A stretch of DNA of 64,000 nucleotides, taken from assembly GCA_902788485.1 (NCBI GenBank), contig CADAKI010000001.1:178226-242225 (forward strand), written 5' to 3'. Every line of letters begins with the position of its first letter. Position 1 is the first letter of the stretch. The stretch is from an uncultured Pseudomonadota bacterium. GTDB lineage: Bacteria > Pseudomonadota > Alphaproteobacteria > Rs-D84. Shown here in pieces: positions 26,375-33,715 of this stretch. The notes under the pieces are model-generated. The model worked only from the letters and a program-made list of their open reading frames with translations. It was not told where the DNA came from and searched no databases. The position numbers and the translations under genes are program-made.

Positions 26375-27151
26375 ATGAACGACTATTGTGTCCAAGATTT
26401 AATTTTGGCGGGTGTTAAATGGGAAATTGCGGATGTTCCATGTGCCCTGCGTGCCAAATGGAACGCGGCATCCGCGCCAATCGCCACGCAACCACAATCG
26501 GATACAAATTCGTCACATGCGTCCACGCGTGCGGCGGTTGTCCCGCCGATTGCGCCATCGTGCACCGTGACCCAGGATGCCGCAGATTCTATGGCGCGCC
26601 GCCCGGTGGATGTTGACGGCCTGGTGCGTATGATTGCGGAATTAAATCATCCATTACGTGCGGTGGCCACAGGGACAGTTTTCCCAAATATTGCAAAAAA
26701 TCCGAACGGGTTGGTAATTGTGACCGATGTTCCGGGCGCCGAAGATGACGCGACGGGTAAAATTTTATCGGGGCCGTCTGGTGAATTAATGGATAAAATG
26801 TTGGCGGCAATCGGTATGTCGCGCGACAATGTATCGATTATTCCGATTGTGTTTTGGCGAACCCCGGGCGGTCGCACACCAACAAACGAAGAATTGTCTT
26901 TGGCGCGTCCGTTTGTTATGCGTTTGATTGAATTTTTATCACCGCGTGCCATATTGACATTGGGTGCAACCCCGGCATCAGAAATGGCGGGTATCAAATT
27001 ATCGACGGCACATGGTCGGTTATGTAATACATCGGATGGTGTTCCCGTGATGCCGATTTATCATCCAAATTACTTGCTGTTAAAACCATCGGCGAAACGC
27101 GATGTTTGGACGGCGTTGCAAGAATTGCAAAATTTGTTGAAAAACCAATAA
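26375..27151 (+). CDS. Uracil-DNA glycosylase-superfamily protein (family 4-like)
   Basis: 258 residues. The first ~80 are low-complexity (Ala/Pro/Ser/Thr). The glycosylase fold follows: motif VTDVPGAEDD (about 116-125) corresponds to GEAPGxxED, WRTPGGRTPTNEELSLARPF (about 159-178) to the CRPPGNRxPTxEE segment, LTLGATPAS follows, and HPNYLL near 230 is the second active-site motif. The first motif lacks the usual GE of family 4. The cysteines that hold the Fe-S cluster in that segment are absent, as in some alphaproteobacterial homologues. It probably removes uracil from DNA, but catalysis is not assured. Confidence 0.72.
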   Translation: MNDYCVQDLILAGVKWEIADVPCALRAKWNAASAPIATQPQSDTNSSHASTRAAVVPPIAPSCTVTQDAADSMARRPVDVDGLVRMIAELNHPLRAVATGTVFPNIAKNPNGLVIVTDVPGAEDDATGKILSGPSGELMDKMLAAIGMSRDNVSIIPIVFWRTPGGRTPTNEELSLARPFVMRLIEFLSPRAILTLGATPASEMAGIKLSTAHGRLCNTSDGVPVMPIYHPNYLLLKPSAKRDVWTALQELQNLLKNQ

Positions 27152-27194
27152 TTTTATTGAATAATTTGGCTCAGGTAATACAAAGGAGCCCAAA

Positions 27195-27752
27195 ATTAAA
27201 CCAAATATGAATAACCGTGATACACGGCGCGATAACGGTCCGCGCATAAATAATCGTATTTTTGCAAAATCTGTCCAGGTAATAACCGCGGATGGTCAAA
27301 ACATGGGTGTTATGCCGACATCGGCTGCACTGGAATTGGCGGAAAACGCGGGATTGGACTTGGTTGAAATCAATGCCAATGCCGACACACCAATCGTAAA
27401 AATCATGGATTACGGCAAATACAAATATGAACAGAAAAAACGCGCGTCCGAGGCGAAAAAAAATCAAAAAACGATTGAAATGCGTGATGTGTGGGTCAAA
27501 CCATTTATCGAAGAAAACGATCTGCAAATCAAAATGAAAAAGGTTTTTGAATTTTTGGGTAACGGGGACAAGGTTAAAATTTCTGTCATGACCAAGGGAC
27601 GCAAACGCGTCCTGGCCCAGGGTCGCGACGCGGTTCCTGAATTATTTGCACACATTTTGGAAATAATCGGCGACGCCGGCACATTGGAATCAAAATCCAA
27701 ACCGGACGAACGAACAAAATCAATCATCGTTGCACCGGTCAAATCGAAATAA
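27195..27752 (+). CDS. infC: Translation initiation factor IF-3 with AUU start codon
   Basis: 185 residues if started at ATT 27195; 181 from the ATG at 27207. ATT is preferred because AGGAG (27184-27188) sits exactly 6 nt before it but 18 nt before the ATG. AUU is also the known, self-regulating start of infC in many bacteria. N-domain: RINNRIFAKSVQVITADGQNMGVMPTSAALELAENAGLDLVEI; linker KYKYEQKKRASEAKKNQKT; C-domain: FLGNGDKVKISVMTKGR and the end region. IF-3 binds 30S subunits and proofreads start-codon choice. rpmI and rplT do not follow; a terminator does. Confidence 0.96.
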   Translation: MKPNMNNRDTRRDNGPRINNRIFAKSVQVITADGQNMGVMPTSAALELAENAGLDLVEINANADTPIVKIMDYGKYKYEQKKRASEAKKNQKTIEMRDVWVKPFIEENDLQIKMKKVFEFLGNGDKVKISVMTKGRKRVLAQGRDAVPELFAHILEIIGDAGTLESKSKPDERTKSIIVAPVKSK

Positions 27753-27755
27753 AGA

Positions 27756-27780
27756 AAACGCCCAAACGGGCGTTTTTTTA
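27756..27780 (+). terminator. infC terminator
   Basis: AACGCCC-AAAC-GGGCGTT followed by a T run, immediately after the infC stop. Confidence 0.8.
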
Positions 27781-27820
27781 GACGGATAGACGAATTGATA
27801 TAGATTACGGGAAATCTATA

Positions 27821-29158
27821 TCAATCAAATGGATTTTCCGCCTTTTCGTATTCAATAACAATCGGTAAGTGTTCCCAGTGTAATGCGGTCGCAATTCCGC
27901 GCCGCAAATAACGGGTATAAGATTCCGGTATATCGGATGCGCCACCGACATTTATGCGCACGCGCATCGGGTATTTACCAACCTGGCGTGCAAATTTTAT
28001 TTTCATCGCGCGTTTTAATCGCGACATTGGTGGTTGGCGTGCCTCTACCAATTTTTCAACAATCCGATTTAATAAACTGGTTGGGACCGGGGCCGCCGCA
28101 ATGTCGTATTGTTCGTAAATTCGTTTGAACATGTTTTGAACACCCGTGCCGCGTTCCGCAGACATAGCCAAAATCATCGGTTTTATAATTTGATGAAAAG
28201 AATTTGAAAACTGATGTTTTAATTTCAATAATTTTTCATCCCGAATCTCTGGTTCAATCAAATCCCATTTATTCAATGCAACACACAAAATTTTTCCCGC
28301 ATCATACACGCGCGCCGCGATACCCAACGCCTGGTTTTCAATGTTTTTTGTTGCATCAACAACCAATATCACAACATCCGATTTTTCAATCGCATCCAAC
28401 GCCTTTAATGCAGACAATGTTTCAACATCATCGGTCACGCCCGCCTTGCGCCGCAAACCGGCGGTATCCATCAACACAATATCGCGACCATAAAAATGCG
28501 TTGGTATTTTAACCGTATCGCGCGTAATGCCGGGCGCATCCATTACAATTTGCCGCCGTTCCCCCAACACGCGATTTACAAATGTAGATTTTCCAACATT
28601 TGGTTGACCCAAAACCGCAATTTTAATGCGTGGGTCAGATTCGGTTTCATTGGGTTCGATATTGATATTTTTGTCCGCGGCAATTTTATCCAAGAATTCA
28701 TAAATATCATCAATTCCGCGTTTGTGTTCTGCGGAAATCATGTGTGGCGCGCCACATCCCAATTTATAAAATTCGTTCACATCGCCCAATCTTTTTGCAG
28801 ATTCAGATTTGTTCACCAACAACAATATTGGCGATTTGGTTTTACGATGAATTAATTTTGCCCAACTAATATCCGCGGCGGTCAAACCAACGCGTCCATC
28901 AACCACGAACAAAATCGCGTCCGCCGTTGCGATTGCGTTCAACGCCATGTTTGTCGAATCCAACGCAATTCCGTTGTTTGCATTTTCCAACCCGGCGGTA
29001 TCGAATAATTCATATGGGCGGTCATAAAAACGTCCGCCAACAACATCACGCGTGACACCGGGACGGTCATGCACAATTGCATCGCGCGACCCCGTCAGTG
29101 CGTTAAACAATGTTGATTTGCCCGTGTTTGGGCGACCTGCGATTATAACTTTCATCAT
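27821..29158 (-). CDS. der: Ribosome-assembly GTPase Der (EngA)
   Basis: 445 residues with two tandem GTPase domains and a C-terminal KH-like domain, a layout unique to Der. Domain 1: GRPNTGKST (about 8-16) and DTAGLE. Domain 2: GQPNVGKSTFVN (about 184-195), DTAGLR and NKWDL. KH-like region: RAMKIKFARQVGKYPMRVRINV. Der is needed for 50S subunit maturation. The sequence starts with two consecutive methionines (29158 or 29155), and either could be used. It is divergent from the membrane-protein gene at 29228. Confidence 0.96.
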   Translation of the reverse strand: MMKVIIAGRPNTGKSTLFNALTGSRDAIVHDRPGVTRDVVGGRFYDRPYELFDTAGLENANNGIALDSTNMALNAIATADAILFVVDGRVGLTAADISWAKLIHRKTKSPILLLVNKSESAKRLGDVNEFYKLGCGAPHMISAEHKRGIDDIYEFLDKIAADKNINIEPNETESDPRIKIAVLGQPNVGKSTFVNRVLGERRQIVMDAPGITRDTVKIPTHFYGRDIVLMDTAGLRRKAGVTDDVETLSALKALDAIEKSDVVILVVDATKNIENQALGIAARVYDAGKILCVALNKWDLIEPEIRDEKLLKLKHQFSNSFHQIIKPMILAMSAERGTGVQNMFKRIYEQYDIAAAPVPTSLLNRIVEKLVEARQPPMSRLKRAMKIKFARQVGKYPMRVRINVGGASDIPESYTRYLRRGIATALHWEHLPIVIEYEKAENPFD

Positions 29159-29227
29159 TTTTTTTCCGTTGATTTTTTATAATTATAAAGCAAAAATATA
29201 AATAAGCAAATCCCAGGGGAGGTAAAT

Positions 29228-29824
29228 ATGCATTATAAAACAAAAAAGTTTTTCACAAATATTCGTGACGCGGTATTAAACCCCAAAAGTTTTTTCAAAA
29301 AAATCGTGGCTGATGGTGACTTGGAAGAATCCATGTTGCGTGCGTTTATTTATGGTTTGATTGGTGGTGTGTTGGTATTGGCGTTTCGTTTAATTGGCGG
29401 CGCAACAATTACCATTGGTTCTGTATTTACCGCATTGATAATTGTGCCGGTATTGGCGGTGGCGTTGCTGTTTGTGATGGGTGGATTGTTGATGTTGATA
29501 TCTGAAATCACGGGCGGTGAACGCGATTGGGAAATTGCGATTAAGGGTTTGGCATCTGTATTTTTTATGTATCCGGTGATATTATTGTTGAATTCGTGCG
29601 CGTTTAATTGTTGGTCAATGTGGGTGATTAGTATATTTGTTGATGCGTGGGTGTTGTATATGCTGTATTGCATATCGGTTTATTGCATGCATGGAAATCG
29701 GACAAATGTTGTGATTATAATTGGAATTTTGGCGATATTTATCATGACTGTTTACATCAGTGATTATCGGTTGGGTTGGTTTATGTTGAAAAATGCCGGC
29801 GCAACACTTGCATGCTTGCTGTAA
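29228..29824 (+). CDS. Yip1-family-like integral membrane protein
   Basis: 198 residues. The cytoplasmic N-terminus has the pattern VLNPKSFFKKI seen at the start of bacterial Yip1-domain proteins (NPxxFF). Five hydrophobic segments follow (about 40-60, 68-95, 113-128, 130-150, 157-178). GGAG before the ATG is a strong ribosome-binding site. Function is unknown; the family call is by topology and the N-terminal motif only. A terminator follows, shared with the convergent HTH gene. Confidence 0.6.
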   Translation: MHYKTKKFFTNIRDAVLNPKSFFKKIVADGDLEESMLRAFIYGLIGGVLVLAFRLIGGATITIGSVFTALIIVPVLAVALLFVMGGLLMLISEITGGERDWEIAIKGLASVFFMYPVILLLNSCAFNCWSMWVISIFVDAWVLYMLYCISVYCMHGNRTNVVIIIGILAIFIMTVYISDYRLGWFMLKNAGATLACLL

Positions 29825-29830
29825 AAAAAC

Positions 29831-29852
29831 ACCGCCCAGATGGGCGGTTTTT
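29831..29852. terminator. Bidirectional terminator
   Basis: ACCGCCCA-GA-TGGGCGGT flanked by A and T tracts, between the convergent Yip1-like and HTH genes. Confidence 0.8.
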
Positions 29853-30069
29853 ATTTATGTGTTTTGACGGCGGTCAATGCCAAACCACGATGCAGCAACG
29901 CACACAATAAATCCGGCGGAATCGGCAATCGCCCAATTTCATACAAGTACAAATCGTGCGACGATATTTTCAAAATTTCCGCCACGGTTGCTTTATTCAT
30001 ATGCAATGATTTGCGTGCCCGACGCAACTGTTGCCCATATGCACGCGCATCAATTAAAACAATAGACAT
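29851..30069 (-). CDS. Small HTH (XRE-like) protein of the RNA/HTH cassette, intact copy
   Basis: 72 residues from ATG 30069, which has GGAGGAGAG directly upstream. A longer frame to 30129 would begin inside the upstream terminator. The segment LRRARKSLHMNKATVAEILKISSHDLYLYEIGRLPIPPDLL has the helix-turn-helix plus YExG-x-RxP spacing of Cro/C1-type DNA-binding domains. A near-identical second copy lies at 49714-49932 with a premature stop. A conserved structured RNA with its own promoter and terminator lies upstream in both places (here 30093-30250). The function is unknown; it may bind DNA or the cassette RNA. Confidence 0.75.
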   Translation of the reverse strand: MSIVLIDARAYGQQLRRARKSLHMNKATVAEILKISSHDLYLYEIGRLPIPPDLLCALLHRGLALTAVKTHK

Positions 30070-30092
30070 ATTCTCTCCTCCATTTTTTTTGC

Positions 30093-30250
30093 AACAAAAA
30101 TACCGCGAGAAAAGCGCGGTTGGAGGCAAGAAAACTACAAAGATATAAAGTAGTGTCGCTTATTCAATATATTCGCAACCCTCCAACCACATGGTGGCGG
30201 AGTTATATCTTTAAGGGTTTTCTTGACCCACACTGGCAACACACCAATGC
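30093..30250 (-). ncRNA. Structured RNA of the RNA/HTH cassette, copy A
   Basis: About 155 nt on the minus strand, starting near TGCATTGG and ending in an intrinsic terminator (ACCGCG/CGCGGT plus T tract, 30120-30093). Predicted helices: 30225-30217 with 30135-30127 (CAAGAAAAC/GTTTTCTTG); 30212-30203 with 30148-30139 (AAAGATATAA/TTATATCTTT); a CTCC...GGAG hairpin with CCAC-CAT-GTGG tip; and 30179-30175 with 30159-30155 (GTTGC/GCGAC). Together these make a three-way junction. Copy B at 49452-49608 keeps the helices with different sequence. GGTTGGAGG in the hairpin could instead pair with downstream CCTCCAACC. It matches no RNA family I know. Confidence 0.65.
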
Positions 30251-30256
30251 ACAGCG

Positions 30257-30285
30257 ATTTTATTAAAAAAACATCCAGAATTCAA
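30257..30285 (-). promoter_or_regulatory. Promoter of structured RNA copy A
   Basis: Minus strand: TTGAAT (30285-30280), a 17-nt spacer and TAAAAT (30262-30257). Five bases after the -10, the sequence TGCATTGG begins, as in copy B. Confidence 0.6.
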
Positions 30286-30292
30286 TAAAAAT

Positions 30293-30321
30293 TTGCAAAT
30301 GGGGATTTTTGCATTTATAAT
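30293..30321 (+). promoter_or_regulatory. pnp promoter
   Basis: TTGCAA (30293-30298), a 17-nt spacer and a consensus TATAAT (30316-30321). Transcription should begin near 30328, at the foot of a long leader hairpin. Confidence 0.7.
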
Positions 30322-30330
30322 AATCCCATC

Positions 30331-30417
30331 GCGGAGGGTAATTATTCATTTTTGCACTTTTTACCAATTCCACAAAAGCATACCGCCAGAGTGTAAAAAC
30401 GAATGATTTTTCTCCGC
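30331..30417 (+). promoter_or_regulatory. Long leader hairpin of pnp mRNA (likely RNase III-type control element)
   Basis: Two 27-base arms, 30331-30357 and 30391-30417, pair with only two mismatches (with G-U pairs counted) around a 33-nt loop. The outer ends are GCGGAG/CTCCGC and the inner ends GCAC/GTGT. It begins at the predicted mRNA 5' end and ends 34 nt before the pnp start. E. coli pnp mRNA has a comparable leader stem that RNase III cuts and PNPase then degrades to repress its own synthesis. Confidence 0.65.
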
Positions 30418-30451
30418 AAAATCTAAAAAAAACTAAAAAATGGAGAAAAAT

Positions 30452-32647
30452 ATGTTATTTGGTTTATTTGATAAAAATGACAAAGAAAATGTGGCGGCAC
30501 ATCCGTTAAATCACCCGGTGGCTGTTGAAATTAAATATGGTGATGAAACATTGCGCCTGGAAACGGGTCGTATGGCGAAACAGGCCAACGGTGCGGTTTT
30601 GGCAACAATGGGTGGAACAATGGTTTTGGCAACTGTATGCGCGGAAAAAACCGCGGTCGAAGGCCAAGATTTCTTTCCACTGACCGTTGATTATCAAGAA
30701 AAATTCGCATCCAGTGGTCGTATCCCGGGTTCGCGTGACCGTCGCGAGGGCAAACCATCAACCGCCGAAACATTGACGGCGCGTTTGATTGACCGCCCAA
30801 TTCGTCCACTGTTCCCGGATACATTTAAAAACAAGGTGCAAATTATTGCCCAGGTTTTTTCATATGACCGTAAAAACCAACCTGATATTTTGGCGATGAT
30901 TGCGTCATCTGCGGCATTGGCATTGTCGGGTGTTCCGTTTGCGGGCCCCATTGGTGCCGCGCGCGTTGGATATATCGACGGTAAATATGTTTTGAATCCA
31001 TCGCGTCGTGATGTTGATATGCGTTCTGAAATGGATTTGGTTGTGGCCGCCACACATGATGGTGTGTTGATGGTTGAATCTGAAATCGGCGAATTGGACG
31101 AAGAAACAACATTGGGTGCGGTTAAATTTGGTTTTGATGCACAACAATCTGTTATTGATGCAATCAACGAATTGGCGGCCCAGGCGGGTAAAGAACGTTG
31201 GGAAACACCAACACACACCGATGAATACATCGCAATGGAAAAAGATTTCGCCAGTTTTGAAAAACAAATCAGTGACGCTTTGTTGATTAAAGAAAAACTG
31301 AAACGGTTGGAAACATTGGCGGAAATCCACAGTGCGGCGAAATCACGCATTCCGGAATTGTTCAATGACACAACAACCGCAACATCAACATTGGAATCAT
31401 GGGCGGACGAAATTATTGAATCTTTGACGGCGCGTATTATGCGTGGCAACATTTTGGCGGGCAAACCGCGTATCGATGGCCGCGACACAAAAACCGTGCG
31501 TCCGATTGAAATCGAATTGGGTGTATTGCCACGCGCACACGGGTCTGCGTTATTCACACGTGGCGAAACCCAGGCATTGGTGTCATTGACATTGGGTGGC
31601 GGCAAAGACGCATTACCGGTTGAATCGTTGGATGGTGCCGATGAACGCGATTTTATTTTGAATTATAATTTCCCGGGATATTCCGTGGGCGAGGCCAAGG
31701 GTCTGAAATCCCCGGGTCGTCGCGAATTGGGACATGGTAATTTGGCATGGCGTGCATTGCATCCAATGATGCCATCTCGCGAAAAGTTCGATTATGTTGT
31801 GCGTGTATGTTCTGACATTTTGGAATCAAATGGTTCGTCATCTATGGCGACAACATGCGGTGCAACATTGGCAATGATGGACGGCGGTGTGCCATTAACA
31901 CGTCCGGTTGCCGGTATCGCCATGGGCTTAATCAAAGAAGGTGACGATTACGCCATTTTGACCGATATTTTGGGTGACGAAGACCACTTGGGCGATATGG
32001 ATTTCAAGGTCACCGGAACCAAGGATGGTATTACCGCATTGCAAATGGATATCAAAATTACATCTATTACTTTTGATATTATGAAACATGCATTGGCCCA
32101 GGCACGCGACGGTCGTATGCACATTTTGGGTAAAATCGAAAATGCGATTGCGGCACCGCGTGAAAAAGTGTCTGAATTCGCACCCCAGGTTTACACAATG
32201 CAAATCAATCCTGAAAAAATCCGCGATGTTATCGGCAAAGGTGGTGTCGTTATCCAGGCATTGGTGCGTGATACAAACACAACCATTGATTTGGACGATG
32301 ATGGAACGGTCAAAATATTGGCCACAACATCCGAAGATGCCGACGCCGCAATGGCTCGCATCAAGGAAATTGTTGCCGAACCAGAGGTTGGCAAGATTTA
32401 TCGTGGTGTCGTCAGTGGTATTAAAAACTTTGGTATTTTTGTGAAATTCATGGGTAATTATGAATCCATGGTGCATATTTCCGACATTACCGGAAAACAT
32501 CTGAAGAGTATCGAAGATGCCAAATTGAAAGAAGGCGATAGCGTCTGGGTCCGGTTTGATGGCGCGGACGAACGCGGCAAAACTCACCTGAGTATGAAGG
32601 GCATTGACCAAGAAACAGGTGAAGAAATCAAAAAGCCGGCAAAATAA
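30452..32647 (+). CDS. pnp: Polyribonucleotide nucleotidyltransferase (PNPase)
   Basis: 731 residues from ATG 30452, which has GGAG 8 nt upstream; an earlier in-frame ATG at 30440 contains that ribosome-binding site. Two RNase PH domains (about 20-230 and 330-560) flank a helical domain. Next comes a KH domain (INPEKIRDVIGKGGVVIQALV, about 590-610) and an S1 domain (GKIYRGVVSGIKNFGIFVKFMGNYESMVHISDI, about 645-720). Landmarks include FFPLTVDYQEKFASSGRIPG and DGRDTKTVRPIEIELGVLPRAHGSALFTRGETQAL. It performs 3'-5' phosphorolytic RNA decay. rpsO, often upstream, is elsewhere (39815-40087). Confidence 0.98.
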   Translation: MLFGLFDKNDKENVAAHPLNHPVAVEIKYGDETLRLETGRMAKQANGAVLATMGGTMVLATVCAEKTAVEGQDFFPLTVDYQEKFASSGRIPGSRDRREGKPSTAETLTARLIDRPIRPLFPDTFKNKVQIIAQVFSYDRKNQPDILAMIASSAALALSGVPFAGPIGAARVGYIDGKYVLNPSRRDVDMRSEMDLVVAATHDGVLMVESEIGELDEETTLGAVKFGFDAQQSVIDAINELAAQAGKERWETPTHTDEYIAMEKDFASFEKQISDALLIKEKLKRLETLAEIHSAAKSRIPELFNDTTTATSTLESWADEIIESLTARIMRGNILAGKPRIDGRDTKTVRPIEIELGVLPRAHGSALFTRGETQALVSLTLGGGKDALPVESLDGADERDFILNYNFPGYSVGEAKGLKSPGRRELGHGNLAWRALHPMMPSREKFDYVVRVCSDILESNGSSSMATTCGATLAMMDGGVPLTRPVAGIAMGLIKEGDDYAILTDILGDEDHLGDMDFKVTGTKDGITALQMDIKITSITFDIMKHALAQARDGRMHILGKIENAIAAPREKVSEFAPQVYTMQINPEKIRDVIGKGGVVIQALVRDTNTTIDLDDDGTVKILATTSEDADAAMARIKEIVAEPEVGKIYRGVVSGIKNFGIFVKFMGNYESMVHISDITGKHLKSIEDAKLKEGDSVWVRFDGADERGKTHLSMKGIDQETGEEIKKPAK

Positions 32648-32655
32648 AGAAAACC

Positions 32656-32683
32656 CAAGCCCACCCCGGTGGGCTTGTTTTTT
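32656..32683 (+). terminator. pnp terminator
   Basis: CAAGCCCACC-CC-GGTGGGCTTG followed by six T residues. Confidence 0.85.
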
Positions 32684-32730
32684 GGAGTTTTATATGAAAA
32701 AACATATATAAAAAAACAAAGGACAAAATA

Positions 32731-33030
32731 ATGGATTTAGATGCAATGATGGCCCAGGCACGCGAACTGCAATCCCGCGTCGCCGCCGCCCAGGATAATT
32801 TGGGCAAAATAAATGTCAAAGGTATCGCCGGAAATGGTGCGGTTATTGTCGATATGACGGCGAAATATGATGTGGTGGATGTTATTATATCGGATGCGGC
32901 GATGAAAAATGGGGCTGAAAACCTGTCAAAAATCGTCCGTGACGCGTTTATTGATGCCAAGGCCAAGGCAGATGCCATAATTGATAAAACGATGTCTGAT
33001 GCGACAAATGGCGTCGATTTGCCGTTTTAA
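32731..33030 (+). CDS. ybaB: YbaB/EbfC-family nucleoid-associated protein
   Basis: 99 residues. MDLDAMMAQARELQSRVAAAQDNLGKINVKGIAGNGAVIVDMTAKYDVVDVIISD fits the YbaB layout of N-terminal helix, beta-hairpin with conserved glycine, and C-terminal helix. Dimers of the family bind DNA and affect nucleoid form. It is usually found after dnaX and before recR, whereas here dnaX is 18 kb away. AAAGGA precedes the ATG, and a bidirectional terminator follows. Confidence 0.9.
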   Translation: MDLDAMMAQARELQSRVAAAQDNLGKINVKGIAGNGAVIVDMTAKYDVVDVIISDAAMKNGAENLSKIVRDAFIDAKAKADAIIDKTMSDATNGVDLPF

Positions 33031-33036
33031 AAAAAC

Positions 33037-33058
33037 ACCGCCCATTTGGGCGGTTTTA
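33037..33058. terminator. Bidirectional terminator
   Basis: ACCGCCC-ATTT-GGGCGGT with A and T tracts between convergent ybaB and the LpoB-like gene. Confidence 0.8.
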
Positions 33059-33088
33059 TAATCGCGACAAAGCGTCAGCGAAAATTTA

Positions 33089-33694
33089 TTACCATGTTGG
33101 TGCGTGTGTACCTTCTTTGACAATCGGCTGTTCGTCTTCCCATACAGATAAACCTGTTTTTAAATCGGTCAATGTCAGTTGCAGGTAATATTCTACGCGT
33201 GTATCAACCGATGAAAACCATCCGGATTCCAATTTCAAATTGCGTTGCAACATTTTTCCCGACAGCGACATGTTTGGCGCAATCAATGTACCTTTTGATG
33301 CAAATGTTGCCGCATCGTATTCGTCGTTGCCACGCAAATTGCGCATTTTGTTTGATGTGGTGTCTTCGCCGGTAAAGTTTGTTGCAATTTGTGCACGCCC
33401 CGATTTCAAAATTGTTGTGCGGATTTTTTTGATTAAGATATCCGTGTCAAACCGTTGCATGGTGTCGTTTTTAATGTTTGCCACCGCAATCACAGGTTTT
33501 TTTACCCCGGTCAACGCATTACTTTTCAACATAGAATCGGTCATATTTGCCGCGGTTTTTTCCCAATCGCGATATTCTAATTCCATAACATCTTGCATGG
33601 TTGCAACATCGCGGGCATCGTCCAAATCAACAACGCGTGTCCCACCGCACCCGGCCAATACCGCACACAGTGCAATCGGTAATAATTTTTTCAT
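33089..33694 (-). CDS. LpoB-like lipoprotein (penicillin-binding-protein activator family)
   Basis: 201 residues. Lipobox LAGC (cleavage before C16), short linker, then a globular domain: KKPVIAVANIKNDTMQRFDTDILIKKIRTTILKSGRAQIA, GNDEYDAATFASKGTLIAPNMSLSGKM and YYLQLTLTDLKTGLSVWEDEQPIVK. This matches the LpoB/YcfM family, outer-membrane lipoproteins that stimulate PBP1B through peptidoglycan pores. It is the third gene of a minus-strand group with a COG3014-like lipoprotein and a VirD4-like ATPase. GGAG lies upstream. The family match is good; the PBP partner is not in the window. Confidence 0.8.
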   Translation of the reverse strand: MKKLLPIALCAVLAGCGGTRVVDLDDARDVATMQDVMELEYRDWEKTAANMTDSMLKSNALTGVKKPVIAVANIKNDTMQRFDTDILIKKIRTTILKSGRAQIATNFTGEDTTSNKMRNLRGNDEYDAATFASKGTLIAPNMSLSGKMLQRNLKLESGWFSSVDTRVEYYLQLTLTDLKTGLSVWEDEQPIVKEGTHAPTW

Positions 33695-33715
33695 GTTTTC
33701 TCCTTTTTTTGTTTG

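Noticed and set aside
30093..30250. Structured RNA as 6S, tmRNA, SRP or RNase P RNA
   Set aside because: No matching core motifs (no tRNA-like end, no SRP GGAA tetraloop domain, no P4 region), and the length and terminator-linked layout differ.
30694..31605. 303-residue open frame antisense to pnp
   Set aside because: Follows from codon bias of pnp; no start signals or recognisable motifs.
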